Of a DNA stretch of 64,000 nt, positions 52,467 through 61,301 are shown piece after piece. Origin of the DNA: Desulfosporosinus fructosivorans (GTDB lineage: Bacteria; Bacillota; Desulfitobacteriia; Desulfitobacteriales; Desulfitobacteriaceae); the NCBI RefSeq assembly GCF_004766045.1, contig NZ_SPQQ01000001.1, forward strand, positions 797,626-861,625, written 5' to 3'. Below the pieces are notes generated by a model, which saw only the letters and a list, made by a program, of their open reading frames with translations, was not told where the DNA came from and did not search any database. A program made the translations under genes and the position numbers. Position 1 is the stretch's first letter. Each line of letters starts with the position of its first letter.

Positions 52467-53831
52467 ATGTTTCAAGGACTAAGCGAAAAACTCCAAGAAA
52501 CATTTAAACGGCTCAAAGGAAAGGGCCGATTAAAGGAAGCGGATGTCAATGAGGCTATGCGAGAGGTTCGCGTTGCTTTATTGGAGGCAGATGTTAACTT
52601 TAAAGTGGTCAAAGACTTTGTAGCCAAGGTTAAGGAACGTTCGATTGGACAGGAAGTTTTAGAATCCCTTTCACCCGCACAATTTGTCATTAAGATTGTG
52701 CATGAAGAAATGATTGAACTTATGGGTGGCGCAACAGGTAAAATCTTGATTGCACCAAAACCACCCACAGTGATCTTACTAATAGGCCTTCAAGGTGCAG
52801 GGAAAACAACCCATGCCGCAAAATTAGCCAATATGCTAAAAAAACAAGGTAAGCATCCGCTGTTAGTTGCGTGCGATATTTATCGTCCTGCTGCTATCAA
52901 GCAGTTGCAGGTCTTGGGTGATCAACTGGAAGTGCCTGTTTTTTCTATGGGCCAAGACGCTCCTGTAGATATAGCTAGGGCGAGCATCAAGCACGCTAAT
53001 TCGAATGGGCAAGATGTGGTAATTATAGATACGGCTGGACGTTTGCATATCAATGAAGAGTTGATGTCTGAACTACGGGATATTAAAGCGTCTGTGAAAC
53101 CACATGAGATTTTATTAGTAGTCGACGCAATGACGGGTCAGGACGCTGTTAATGTTGCGGAATCGTTTCATAAAGACTTGGGTCTTGATGGTGTCATTCT
53201 CACAAAGCTGGATGGAGATACGCGCGGCGGGGCTGCTCTTTCTATTAAAGCAGTGACCGGGTGTACCATTAAGTTTGCCGGGACGGGCGAAAAAATGGAT
53301 GCGCTAGAACCTTTCCATCCAGACCGTATGGCTTCTCGAATTTTGGGGATGGGCGATGTGCTGACTCTGATCGAGAAAGCTCAAGAATCTTTCGATGAGA
53401 AAAAAGCGAAAGAAATGGAACAGAAGCTTCGTAAGCAGGAATTCACTCTCGATGATTTCCTGGATCAGATGCAGCAGATGAAGAAAATGGGCCCGATTTC
53501 CTCAATTTTGGAAATGCTTCCAGGTGGTATGGGTAAGCAATTAAAAGATGTTCAAATCGACGAAAAGGACACGGCTCATCTTGAGGCCATCATTCGTTCA
53601 ATGACGATGGAAGAGCGCCGCAAACCGATTGTTATTAAAGATTCTCGAAAAAAGAGAATTGCTAAAGGAAGCGGAACATCGGTACAAGACGTAGGCCGTC
53701 TCCTAAAACAGTTTGAACAAATGCAAAAAATGATGAAGCAATTTGCCAACCCGGGTGGCATGGGAATGCTCGGAATGGGCAAAAAAGGGAAAAAAGGGAA
53801 AAAGGCAGGAATGCGCTTTCCGACGCTTTGA
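52467..53831 (+). CDS. ffh: Signal recognition particle protein Ffh
   Basis: A 454-residue SRP54 GTPase. The NG domain has G1 GLQGAGKTTHAAKLA, DIYRPAAIKQL, DTAGRL and TKLDGDTRGG; the M domain (about 300-454) has MKKMGPISSILEMLPG and ends in glycine, lysine and methionine-rich sequence that binds 4.5S RNA and signal peptides. The G1 position after GKTT is His where Thr or Ser is more usual. Followed by rpsP, the conserved order. Confidence 0.97.
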   Translation: MFQGLSEKLQETFKRLKGKGRLKEADVNEAMREVRVALLEADVNFKVVKDFVAKVKERSIGQEVLESLSPAQFVIKIVHEEMIELMGGATGKILIAPKPPTVILLIGLQGAGKTTHAAKLANMLKKQGKHPLLVACDIYRPAAIKQLQVLGDQLEVPVFSMGQDAPVDIARASIKHANSNGQDVVIIDTAGRLHINEELMSELRDIKASVKPHEILLVVDAMTGQDAVNVAESFHKDLGLDGVILTKLDGDTRGGAALSIKAVTGCTIKFAGTGEKMDALEPFHPDRMASRILGMGDVLTLIEKAQESFDEKKAKEMEQKLRKQEFTLDDFLDQMQQMKKMGPISSILEMLPGGMGKQLKDVQIDEKDTAHLEAIIRSMTMEERRKPIVIKDSRKKRIAKGSGTSVQDVGRLLKQFEQMQKMMKQFANPGGMGMLGMGKKGKKGKKAGMRFPTL

Positions 53832-53949
53832 TGGACACACGCTATACTATAGCGTTGTTTATATAATAAACTTGCTTTAAACGAAGTTTTAAGTTTAGTT
53901 TAACTAATCTATGGCTAAATGTGCAACAGTATTTTAAGGAGGTGAAAAA

Positions 53950-54216
53950 ATGGCTACTAAAATTCGTTTATGCCGCATCGGTGCGAAAAAGAATCCTATC
54001 TATCGTATGGTTATTGCAGACGCTAGAGCTCCTCGTGATGGACGGTTCATTGAACAAATAGGTTATTATGATCCGGCAAAAAGCCCTGCAATTTTGAACA
54101 TCGATGAGGAAAAGGCTTTAAAATGGCTCTCAACAGGAGCACAGCCTTCGAATACTGCTAAGTCTTTGCTGAGTCAGGCTGGTATCATAGCCAAATTCCA
54201 CGAGTCCAAGAACTAA
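53950..54216 (+). CDS. rpsP: 30S ribosomal protein S16
   Basis: An 88-residue protein ([19 protein letters not shown]...). AAGGAGGTGA is a strong ribosome site. The 118-bp gap after ffh has a small hairpin CGCTATA/TATAGCG (53841-53855) that may be a weak terminator or attenuator before this ribosomal gene. Confidence 0.97.
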   Translation: MATKIRLCRIGAKKNPIYRMVIADARAPRDGRFIEQIGYYDPAKSPAILNIDEEKALKWLSTGAQPSNTAKSLLSQAGIIAKFHESKN

Positions 54217-54240
54217 GTGTAAGTGAGAGGGGGGGTTCCT

Positions 54241-54471
54241 GTGAAGGAACTTGTCGAAATCCTCGCGAAAGCACTTGTCGATCATACTAACCAAGTCAAC
54301 GTTACCCAGTCTGAGACAGATAAGAGCGTTCATCTGCAACTGACTGTTGCACCTGAAGATATGGGTAAGGTTATTGGGAAACAGGGAAAGATCGCAAACG
54401 CTATTCGTACGCTGGTTAAAGCGGCAGCTGTCAAAGATGGTCGCCGGGTTCATATGGACATTGATCAATAA
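54241..54471 (+). CDS. khpA: KH-domain RNA-binding protein KhpA (YlqC)
   Basis: A 76-residue single KH-domain protein; the GxxG loop is in VIGKQGKIANAIRTLVKAA. It is standard between rpsP and rimM; in streptococci KhpA acts with KhpB in cell elongation. The GTG start at 54241 has GAGGGGGGG about 7 bp upstream. Confidence 0.93.
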   Translation: MKELVEILAKALVDHTNQVNVTQSETDKSVHLQLTVAPEDMGKVIGKQGKIANAIRTLVKAAAVKDGRRVHMDIDQ

Positions 54472-54503
54472 CGTTGAGGAGGGCCTAGTGCCCTTCTCAA
54501 CGT
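54470..54503 (+). terminator. Hairpin between khpA and rimM
   Basis: AACGTTGAG-G-AGGGC (54470-54484) pairs with GCCCT-T-CTCAACGTT (54489-54503). The khpA stop codon is in the stem. Only TT follows, so it may be an mRNA processing or stability element rather than a full terminator. Confidence 0.55.
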
Positions 54504-54534
54504 TTAAAACTATCTGCGTTAGGGAGGGAAAACA

Positions 54535-55035
54535 ATGGATGAAGTGCTGATCGGAGAAGTGTTGCGTCCGCATGGTTTTAGCGGAGAGCTGAAGATTTAC
54601 CCGTTAACGACTGACCCTGCGCGATTTCTCAAACTTAAGGAAATAATCTTGAGGTGTGGAATGCACGAAAGACCCTTCAAAATTATTTCAGCCCGAGTAC
54701 AGATGGATTTAGTCTTTCTCATTGTGGAAGGAATTGAAGGTATAGACCAAGCAGAAAAGTATCGTGGCTGGGAGGTTCTGATCGACCGCTCAGAAGTCCC
54801 TCCTTTGAAAGAGGGCTGGTATTACTTTGAGCTTGAAGGAATGCAAGTGTATGACGGGGATGTCTTGTTAGGCACTTTGTCTTCAGTCTTGGAAACTGGA
54901 GCAAATGACGTCTATTTGGTCAAGGGACCCAAAGGTGAAATATGTGTCCCAGCACTAAAGAGTGTTGTCTTGCATGTGGATGTTGAGGGTCGACGAATGG
55001 ATGTCACACTTCCTCCGGGGCTGTTGGAGGGTTAA
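54535..55035 (+). CDS. rimM: Ribosome maturation factor RimM
   Basis: A 166-residue 30S assembly factor. The N-terminal RimM domain starts VLIGEVLRPHGFSGELKIYPLT; the C-terminal PRC-barrel region has EGWYYFELEGMQVY and GANDVYLVKGPKGE. ATG follows AGGGAGGG. Next gene trmD starts 7 bp on. Confidence 0.95.
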   Translation: MDEVLIGEVLRPHGFSGELKIYPLTTDPARFLKLKEIILRCGMHERPFKIISARVQMDLVFLIVEGIEGIDQAEKYRGWEVLIDRSEVPPLKEGWYYFELEGMQVYDGDVLLGTLSSVLETGANDVYLVKGPKGEICVPALKSVVLHVDVEGRRMDVTLPPGLLEG

Positions 55036-55042
55036 ATATCGG

Positions 55043-55879
55043 ATGATAAAATTTACCGTTTTGACGTTATTTCCAGAAATGTTTGCGCCTTTACAAGAAA
55101 GCATCCTCAAACGCGCACAAGAAGCGAAATTGGTTAAAATACAGTTTGTGAACTTCAGAGATTATGCAATTAGCAAACATAAAAATGTGGATGATGTTCC
55201 CTATGGTGGGGGGGCAGGCATGCTCTTAAAGCCTGAACCTATTTTTGCAGCAATACGAGATTTGCCTAAGCCTTGTGGGAGACGAAAGGTTATTCTAATG
55301 TCTCCACAAGGTGAAGTCTTTCGTCAAGAGAAGGCTAAGGAGTGGGCAGAAGAAGGGGAACTGGTTTTCATATGTGGGCATTACGAGGGGTTTGATGAGC
55401 GAATCCGTGAGTTGGCGGACGAAGAGATGTCCATCGGAGACTATGTGTTGACAGGCGGAGAGCTTGCCGCAATGGTCATGATTGATGCAGTTGCGCGCCT
55501 TGTTCCTGGCGTGCTTGGAGAAGATGCCTCTGCCGAAGAGGATTCACACAGCATCTCACTCTTGGAATATCCTCAGTATACGCGTCCGGCTGATTTCGAG
55601 GGGCGGCAGGTTCCTGAAATTTTGTTATCTGGCCATCACGCGTTTATTAAGCGGTGGAGAAGAAAAGAATCGCTAAGACGCACTTTTTTGCGTCGTCCGG
55701 ATTTAATTAATGCCGTTACTTTTGGACCTGAGGATTATTCAATATTAGAGGAACTCATCCTTGAACACGAGGAGATTGCAGCCTGGCAAGATTTGGGGAA
55801 ACATCTCTGCCCGCGGCCTAAACGGCGACGGAAGTCCTCTCATAATCCCGCGAGCAAGCTAAGCGAGGACTCCCATTGA
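55043..55879 (+). CDS. trmD: tRNA (guanine(37)-N1)-methyltransferase
   Basis: A 278-residue SPOUT enzyme methylating G37 to prevent frameshifting. The trefoil-knot motifs are VPYGGGAGMLLKPEP, ICGHYEGFDERI and SIGDYVLTGGELA. The catalytic Asp is in EDSHSISLLEYPQYTRP. ATG 55043 gives the family start MIKFTVLTLFPEMF. It has a basic C-terminal tail of about 30 residues (PRPKRRRKSSHNP) beyond the usual end. Confidence 0.95.
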   Translation: MIKFTVLTLFPEMFAPLQESILKRAQEAKLVKIQFVNFRDYAISKHKNVDDVPYGGGAGMLLKPEPIFAAIRDLPKPCGRRKVILMSPQGEVFRQEKAKEWAEEGELVFICGHYEGFDERIRELADEEMSIGDYVLTGGELAAMVMIDAVARLVPGVLGEDASAEEDSHSISLLEYPQYTRPADFEGRQVPEILLSGHHAFIKRWRRKESLRRTFLRRPDLINAVTFGPEDYSILEELILEHEEIAAWQDLGKHLCPRPKRRRKSSHNPASKLSEDSH

Positions 55880-55966
55880 GAGAAATGGAAGCTTTGAAAA
55901 TAGATACGTGAATATTGATAATTGACTCAGACATCTGGGTTTTAGTAGTGCGTTGGGAGGAACTCC

Positions 55967-56524
55967 ATGGCAGACATATACTTAGCTTTAATCCATGCTC
56001 CTGTGTACAATAAGAATATGGAAACGGTAGCAACTTCAATCACAAACTTGGATCTTCATGATATTGCGCGTTGCGCAACAACTTATGGCATTAAACGCTA
56101 TTATGTGGTTCATCCCGCTGAAGCACAACGCCAGTTGGCTAAACGTATTATGGGTTTTTGGCAAGAAGGGTATGGAGCAAATTATAATCCTGATCGCCAA
56201 GAAGCGTTTGCACGGGTAAAAATCGCGAATAATTTGAATGAGGTATATACAGAAATTGAAGCAGAACATGGGGTAGCACCTGTTAAAGTGGCGACGGATG
56301 CTCGGAAATATGCTAATACAGTCACCTATGCACAGCTTCGTGAGGACATAGAAACTAAGGAAGCGCCGATTCTATTACTGTTTGGTACGGGTTGGGGACT
56401 ACTTAAAGAAGATGTCGAACAGATGGATCGAATCCTAGAACCAATCTATGGCCCCACGGATTATAATCATCTATCCGTGCGTTCGGCTGTTGCTATTATT
56501 TTGGATCGCTTACGCGGACACTGA
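55967..56524 (+). CDS. SPOUT-like RNA methyltransferase (TM1570 type)
   Basis: A 185-residue protein resembling the small RNA methyltransferase family placed after trmD in Clostridia and Thermotoga (DUF2168-like). Patterns include YLALIHAPVYNKNMETVATSITNLDLHDIAR, LLLFGTGWGLLKEDVEQMD and YNHLSVRSAVAIILDRLRG, the last resembling SPOUT motif 3. Target nucleotide is unknown. ATG follows TGGGAGG. Confidence 0.82.
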   Translation: MADIYLALIHAPVYNKNMETVATSITNLDLHDIARCATTYGIKRYYVVHPAEAQRQLAKRIMGFWQEGYGANYNPDRQEAFARVKIANNLNEVYTEIEAEHGVAPVKVATDARKYANTVTYAQLREDIETKEAPILLLFGTGWGLLKEDVEQMDRILEPIYGPTDYNHLSVRSAVAIILDRLRGH

Positions 56525-56655
56525 AGATATAGAAAAAACTGGAAACATCAAGCCATCAGGCGTCTAATGGTAGCCTGAGTTGCACCCTATGCTTCTAGAA
56601 AGTATATAAACGTTGTTGATAGTATCTAACTAGTACGAGATTAGCTTGAAATCTA

Positions 56656-56684
56656 TTGCATAGATAAATGAGTTGTGATAAAAT
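56656..56684 (+). promoter_or_regulatory. Sigma-A promoter of rplS
   Basis: TTGCAT (56656-56661) and TAAAAT (56679-56684) with 17-bp spacing; a leader of about 70 nt would follow. Confidence 0.6.
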
Positions 56685-56689
56685 AAGTT

Positions 56690-56762
56690 GGTCTGATAAT
56701 AGGTGGTCCGCTCGCTGAGAATCAGTGTATGAACATCTAGACAAGGAAGGAGGGAATTTATA
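56690..56762 (+). promoter_or_regulatory. Candidate ribosomal protein L19 leader
   Basis: The rplS leader holds ATAGGTGGTCCGCTCGCTGA followed by the pairing TGAGAATCA-type short stem, then AAGGAAGGAGG. The GGTCCGCT block resembles, from memory, the autoregulatory L19 leader RNA known upstream of Firmicute rplS. A covariance-model search would settle it. Confidence 0.4.
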
Positions 56763-57110
56763 ATGGATTATATTCGCATGATTGAAGAAGAACAAATGAA
56801 AAAGGATCTTCCTGACTTCCGTCCAGGGGATACAGTACGTGTACATGTGCGTATCGTTGAGGGAACTCGTGAACGTATTCAGGTTTTTGAAGGGCTTGTC
56901 ATCGCAATGAAAGGTGGCGGCATCAGAGAGACTTTTACTGTTCGTCGTGTCGTCGCAGGCGTCGGAGCAGAACGTACTTTTCCTTTGCACTCACCTCGTT
57001 TGGATAAGATTGAGGTGGCGCGTCGAGGTGTCGTTCGTAGGGCTAAGCTTTACTACTTACGTGCACTTTCAGGTAAAGCAGCACGGATTCGAGATCGTCG
57101 TATCGTATAA
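56763..57110 (+). CDS. rplS: 50S ribosomal protein L19
   Basis: A 115-residue protein at the 30S-50S interface. The sequence [23 protein letters not shown] and [24 protein letters not shown] is typical. AAGGAAGGAGG is a strong ribosome site. A weak GAGC/GCTC hairpin with eight T follows (57126-57149), then repeat family B. Confidence 0.97.
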   Translation: MDYIRMIEEEQMKKDLPDFRPGDTVRVHVRIVEGTRERIQVFEGLVIAMKGGGIRETFTVRRVVAGVGAERTFPLHSPRLDKIEVARRGVVRRAKLYYLRALSGKAARIRDRRIV

Positions 57111-57121
57111 GGTTGAAAATG

Positions 57122-57150
57122 GGCTGGAGCAATCTGGCTCTTTTTTTTTA
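57122..57150 (+). terminator. Terminator of rplS
   Basis: GGAGC-AATCT-GGCTC short stem followed directly by a run of nine T (57141-57149). Stem is short but the T tract is strong. Confidence 0.65.
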
Positions 57151-57395
57151 CACAACGAGAAGTTATAACTTATTGGGATATAATTTCTCGTTGTGTACCT
57201 TCTCGTTATCACGGCTTGCTGTCCTTGACGGCTCTAATAACCTCAAACGTCCTGTTGAGTCAAGGCTACAGCGTTATAAGTGCAACTATGGCTACCGCTA
57301 GCGCATAATGTGTCCCTTCCTTGCCAATCAATGGCTACAGGGACTCTCGGCCATTCATGACCGTGCTTGGCGCTAGCCAGTTTTCTATATACTAT
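57148..57395. repeat. Intergenic repeat family B, long copy 2
   Basis: Begins with a long hairpin ACACAACGAGAA...TTCTCGTTGTGT (57150-57197) that encloses AGTTATAACTT and TATAAT. It continues CCTTCTCGTTATCACGGC, then CCTCAAACGTCCTGTTGAGTC and ATAAGTGCAACTA, in the same order as the copy at 8418-8645, and ends GGCGCTAGCCAGTTTTCT (compare GACGCTAAGCAAGTTTTCTT). No gene lies between 57111 and 57519. Confidence 0.75.
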
Positions 57396-57519
57396 TGGCA
57401 CGTTGTTGCCTGATATGAGATGGAAAATAATAATATTGAGCCAATAAATTGTTTTTGTGGCGTATGCTCCAGAGATTCTTGTTCATACTAAAAGAGTAGT
57501 GCAAGAGGGGAGCGAGACG

Positions 57520-58038
57520 ATGGAACGTCAGAAATCAAAACGAAAATGGATTTTGGGAATTATCGGTGTGGTTATACTGATCGGTGGATTTCTTCGTTGG
57601 GGAGTATTGCAACCCTATCTGATTCGCCAACCTTCCATGGAACCTGGGCTTGCTTCGGGAGATCGCATAGTCGTTAATCGTCTTGCGTATCGCGGGTGGG
57701 ATCCCACTAGAGGGGACGTTGTTGTGTTTGCGTTTCCGAAGGACTTAAAGCGAACTTTCGTTAAACGAGTGATTGCGGCCGAGGGTGAAACGGTGGAACT
57801 TCGCGACAATAAAGTTTTTGTAAATGGAGACGTTATTGAGGAACCCTACGTTAAGCCTGGCGATTATCCTCCTTATGGTCCAGAAGTGGTACCAGCAGGG
57901 AAGGTGTTTGTCTTAGGGGATAACCGTCGTGAGAGTGAAGACTCTCGAGAATGGGGTCTTCTCCCTAGAGAATATCTCTTGGGAAAGGCTTTGTTGGTAT
58001 ACTACCCTTTTCAGCGGTTTAGGTTTTTTACAATCTGA
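57520..58038 (+). CDS. lepB: Type I signal peptidase
   Basis: A 172-residue membrane protease that removes signal peptides. An N-terminal membrane segment (about 9-28) precedes catalytic Ser in RQPSMEPGL and Lys in FVKRVIAAEGE; box E GDNRRESEDSREWG follows. ATG 57520 has AGAGGGG 8 bp upstream; the earlier in-frame start lacks it. Position between rplS and rbgA is conserved in Firmicutes. Confidence 0.95.
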   Translation: MERQKSKRKWILGIIGVVILIGGFLRWGVLQPYLIRQPSMEPGLASGDRIVVNRLAYRGWDPTRGDVVVFAFPKDLKRTFVKRVIAAEGETVELRDNKVFVNGDVIEEPYVKPGDYPPYGPEVVPAGKVFVLGDNRRESEDSREWGLLPREYLLGKALLVYYPFQRFRFFTI

Positions 58039-58093
58039 GTGCTGAATTAAAAGAATAAGGTTCTGTTAAGAAGGATGAAGAGGGATTATATTC

Positions 58094-58927
58094 ATGAGTA
58101 TTCAATGGTTTCCGGGGCACATGGCGAAAGCAAGACGCCTTTTAATTGAGCAACTTGAATGGGTAGATGTTGTTTTAGAACTTGCCGATGCTCGAATACC
58201 AGTCAGTAGTCGTAATCCAATGCTCAATAAATTGCTTGGAAATAAACCTCGCTTATTACTACTGAATAAAATGGATTTAGCAGATCCAATTTGGACGGCA
58301 AAATGGCTTACTTACCTAAAAACTTCAAGCCCTGTTTATGCGGTTAGCGCAACTACCGGGCTTGGGGTCAAACAAATTGTACCAGAATTGGAACGTATGG
58401 TTATGGCTAAACAAGCAAGACAGGCTACAAAGGGCATCCGCCCTCAGGCGATTAAAGTCATGATTGTGGGGATTCCCAACATTGGTAAGTCATCCTTAAT
58501 AAATCAATTGACGGGTGGAGCCCAAGCAAAGGTCGGTAACAAACCTGGTGTGACCCGCGGAAATCAATGGGTTCGGATTCATGAACGAGTTGAACTTCTA
58601 GATACCCCAGGGATGTTGTGGCCTAAGTTTGAAGTTCCAGAAGTCGGGCGGAAGCTGGCTGCTCTCGGAGCTATAAAAGATGACGTTTTTGACATTGAAG
58701 AATTATCTGGATGGATTATTGATTGGCTCAAATTGTATTCGCCAAAGGCCTTACTTCGTTATCAGGTTCAAGATGTAGTAGAGGTTACCTTAGAGAGTCT
58801 CGGTCGAAAACGTGGGTGTTTGATTCACGGTGGACGTGTAGATACGTTAAAAGCCGCTCAAATCTTCCTGCGGGAACTTAGAATGGGACAACTCGGACCA
58901 GTGACAATGGATTATATTCCCGAATAA
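58094..58927 (+). CDS. rbgA: Ribosome biogenesis GTPase A (RbgA/YlqF)
   Basis: A 277-residue circularly permuted GTPase for late 50S assembly. It begins IQWFPGHMAKARR, has G4 LNKMDL first, then G1 GIPNIGKSSLINQL and G3 DTPGMLWPK; a C-terminal ANTAR-like domain follows. ATG follows AGAGGGA. Confidence 0.96.
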   Translation: MSIQWFPGHMAKARRLLIEQLEWVDVVLELADARIPVSSRNPMLNKLLGNKPRLLLLNKMDLADPIWTAKWLTYLKTSSPVYAVSATTGLGVKQIVPELERMVMAKQARQATKGIRPQAIKVMIVGIPNIGKSSLINQLTGGAQAKVGNKPGVTRGNQWVRIHERVELLDTPGMLWPKFEVPEVGRKLAALGAIKDDVFDIEELSGWIIDWLKLYSPKALLRYQVQDVVEVTLESLGRKRGCLIHGGRVDTLKAAQIFLRELRMGQLGPVTMDYIPE

Positions 58928-59032
58928 ATTTCTTGGTGATACAGTTTTTAAATAGTGCATATTCCGCACTAAATAAAGGAAATAGAGTTTTCTTGGCGAA
59001 AAGGAATATTAGGTAGAGAAGAGGAAAAAAGT

Positions 59033-59815
59033 GTGGAACCGTTATCCCAGATGAATGTGCGGGAAGTTGAAGAAGCACTATTTAAAGACCCTTCCCCTCG
59101 AATGATCTGCGCATGTCAGAAGGATCCGCGTCAAGGGGTTAGGCAACTTGCCGTTCGTTTACTCAAGTTCCAGCAAGCACAAGCTGTGGAAGAAGCCCGT
59201 ATTCAGCTAATGCTTGTAGAAGAAAAAAAATTATGGCAACAAGGATTTCTGCTACTTGCAGGCATTGATGAAGCTGGACGGGGACCTCTAGCAGGCCCAG
59301 TTTTTGCTGCAGCGTGTATTCTGCCAGTACGATTTGTTTTGCCAGGTCTCAATGATTCTAAAATGCTGACTGAGAGTAAACGCGAAAAACTATACACTCA
59401 GATTCAAGCACAAGCGATTGATTATGCGCTTGGAAGTGCTGAACCGGCAGAAATCGACTCTTTGAATATTTTGCAAGCTACTAAATTAGCCATGAAGCGA
59501 GCGGTTGAAGGCTTGAAAGTTCGTCCTCATTATTTGATGATTGACGCACTAACCCTCCCTACAGTTAAGTTGCCACAGCTTCCCCTTATAGGTGGAGATC
59601 TGATAAGTGCCTCAATCGCGGCAGCCTCGATCTTGGCAAAGGTGACACGTGACCGCTTGATGGTCGAACTCGACACCCTTTATCCAGAATACATGTTTTC
59701 CAGAAATAAAGGGTATGGTACGAGTGAACATATGCAAGTTTTGCGGCGACTAGGACCATGCCCTCTTCATCGTAGAAGTTTTGCTCCGGTGAAACGAGGG
59801 TCGTCTGCTATTTAA
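59033..59815 (+). CDS. rnhB: Ribonuclease HII
   Basis: A 260-residue enzyme that cuts RNA-DNA hybrids and single ribonucleotides in DNA. Catalytic DEAGRGPLAGPV (with Asp and Glu) and the later Asp in MIDALTL are present, as is the GKVT-type AKVTRDR. It has about 75 residues before the core, as in Bacillus RnhB. GTG start at 59033. Confidence 0.95.
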   Translation: MEPLSQMNVREVEEALFKDPSPRMICACQKDPRQGVRQLAVRLLKFQQAQAVEEARIQLMLVEEKKLWQQGFLLLAGIDEAGRGPLAGPVFAAACILPVRFVLPGLNDSKMLTESKREKLYTQIQAQAIDYALGSAEPAEIDSLNILQATKLAMKRAVEGLKVRPHYLMIDALTLPTVKLPQLPLIGGDLISASIAAASILAKVTRDRLMVELDTLYPEYMFSRNKGYGTSEHMQVLRRLGPCPLHRRSFAPVKRGSSAI

Positions 59816-59937
59816 AATAATAAGTAGAGGACGTCGCATTATACAATACAATATTTATTGACCACTCCTTCTTGATGTGGCACAATAAGTTTGGCTCATA
59901 GTGTATCTAATATTCTATATGAAGGGAGGTTAGGAGG

Positions 59938-60297
59938 ATGTCTGACAACAATTTTGCTGGTGTAGGTGTTTTTCTCGTTGGTGCTATAGCTGTATCTATC
60001 ATTATGATGATAATGCCAAAGTTATTGGCACCCAACAAACCACACAAAGAAAAATTAACTACGTATGAGTGTGGGAACGAGACAATTGGTCGGACATGGC
60101 TCGGATTTAAGAGCAATTATTTCATGTATGCCTTAGTCTTTGCAGTTTTTAGTGTTGAAACAGTCTTATTGTATCCTTGGGCCTTAACGTTCCAAAAACT
60201 AGGGACATTTGCCTTTGTGGAAATGTTCATCTTCATTGTCATTCTCTTAGTTGGTTTCTGGTATGCTTGGAAGGAGGGTGCTTTAGAGTGGATGTAA
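59938..60297 (+). CDS. nuoA: NADH-quinone oxidoreductase subunit A
   Basis: A 119-residue membrane subunit with three helices (about 8-29, 62-84 and 90-112) of respiratory complex I. The loop [13 protein letters not shown] matches the conserved YECG motif of NuoA. ATG follows AGGGAGG. It heads an operon whose gene ends overlap; nuoB begins inside its last 10 bp. Confidence 0.95.
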   Translation: MSDNNFAGVGVFLVGAIAVSIIMMIMPKLLAPNKPHKEKLTTYECGNETIGRTWLGFKSNYFMYALVFAVFSVETVLLYPWALTFQKLGTFAFVEMFIFIVILLVGFWYAWKEGALEWM

Positions 60298-60809
60298 CCT
60301 TGGAAAAACGACTTCGCGATGACGAAACGTTGATGGACAAAAATTTTTTGGTTACGAACTTAGATAGCCTTCTAAATTGGGCTCGAGGACATTCCTTCTG
60401 GCCAGTAACGCTGGGTTTAGCCTGCTGTGCAATTGAGATGATGGCTACTGGCGGACCTCGTTATGACATTTCTCGATTTGGCTGGGAGGTTTTTCGTGCT
60501 TCTCCACGTCAAGCGGATGTTATGATTGTGGCGGGAACCTGCACTCGGAAGATGGCTCCGTTGTTACGTCGTGTCTATGACCAAATGCCTGAACCTAAAT
60601 GGGTGATCGCTATGGGGAGTTGTGCGAACGCTGGAGGACCCTTTGTTGATTCTTATTCCATGATGGCAGGCGTTGATAAGATTGTCCCTGTGGATGTTTA
60701 TATCCCTGGTTGTCCCCCACGACCAGAATCTTTGTTATATGGGCTTTTGCAACTTCAATACAAAGTTTCAAATCCCGCTAAGGTGAGGTTAATGAAACAT
60801 GGAAAATAA
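60288..60809 (+). CDS. nuoB: NADH-quinone oxidoreductase subunit B
   Basis: A 173-residue peripheral-arm subunit carrying the last Fe-S cluster (N2). Cysteine ligands lie in [19 protein letters not shown], MGSCANAGG and GCPPRPES. The GTG start at 60288, with AAGGAGGG 9 bp upstream, overlaps nuoA by 10 bp. Normal length. Confidence 0.95.
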   Translation: MDVTLEKRLRDDETLMDKNFLVTNLDSLLNWARGHSFWPVTLGLACCAIEMMATGGPRYDISRFGWEVFRASPRQADVMIVAGTCTRKMAPLLRRVYDQMPEPKWVIAMGSCANAGGPFVDSYSMMAGVDKIVPVDVYIPGCPPRPESLLYGLLQLQYKVSNPAKVRLMKHGK

Positions 60810-61290
60810 AGAACAATTTAAACGACAAGTTGAAGAACTTGCTACCCGGGTTAATGGTGAAGTTGAAGAGAGTTTTGGGGTGCTTATTTTAAAGGTCAAT
60901 GCTCCTTATATTATCGAAACTTTGACAGCAGCCAAAGCGTTCTCCAATTCGCCATGTGATTTTCTGCACGATCTATGCGGAATGGATTTAGTGGATCATT
61001 TTGAGGTAGTTTATCAATTGTCAAGCTTGCGCGGGCCTCAGACCTTGCGTGTTAAAGCAGCGGTGAGTCGGGAAAACCCGGTGGTTGACTCTGTGACTCG
61101 TATTTGGCAGGGTGCAAACTACTTAGAGCGTGAGGCTTATGATATGTACGGAATTATATTCACAGGACATCCCAATCTTAAACGAATTTATATGTGGGAT
61201 GATTTTGAAGGTTACCCGTTGCGCAAGGACTATGTGACCGAGCCCATTGAGGTTCGCAACATTGTGCGTACACGGATAGAAGGGGAATAG
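60799..61290 (+). CDS. nuoC: NADH-quinone oxidoreductase subunit C
   Basis: A 163-residue subunit of the Q module, with the 30-kDa signature [40 protein letters not shown] split here into blocks [11 protein letters not shown] and EGYPLRKDY. It overlaps nuoB by 11 bp. It is a separate gene, not fused with nuoD. Confidence 0.94.
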   Translation: MENKEQFKRQVEELATRVNGEVEESFGVLILKVNAPYIIETLTAAKAFSNSPCDFLHDLCGMDLVDHFEVVYQLSSLRGPQTLRVKAAVSRENPVVDSVTRIWQGANYLEREAYDMYGIIFTGHPNLKRIYMWDDFEGYPLRKDYVTEPIEVRNIVRTRIEGE

Positions 61291-61301
61291 GGGGAAAAAC
61301 C

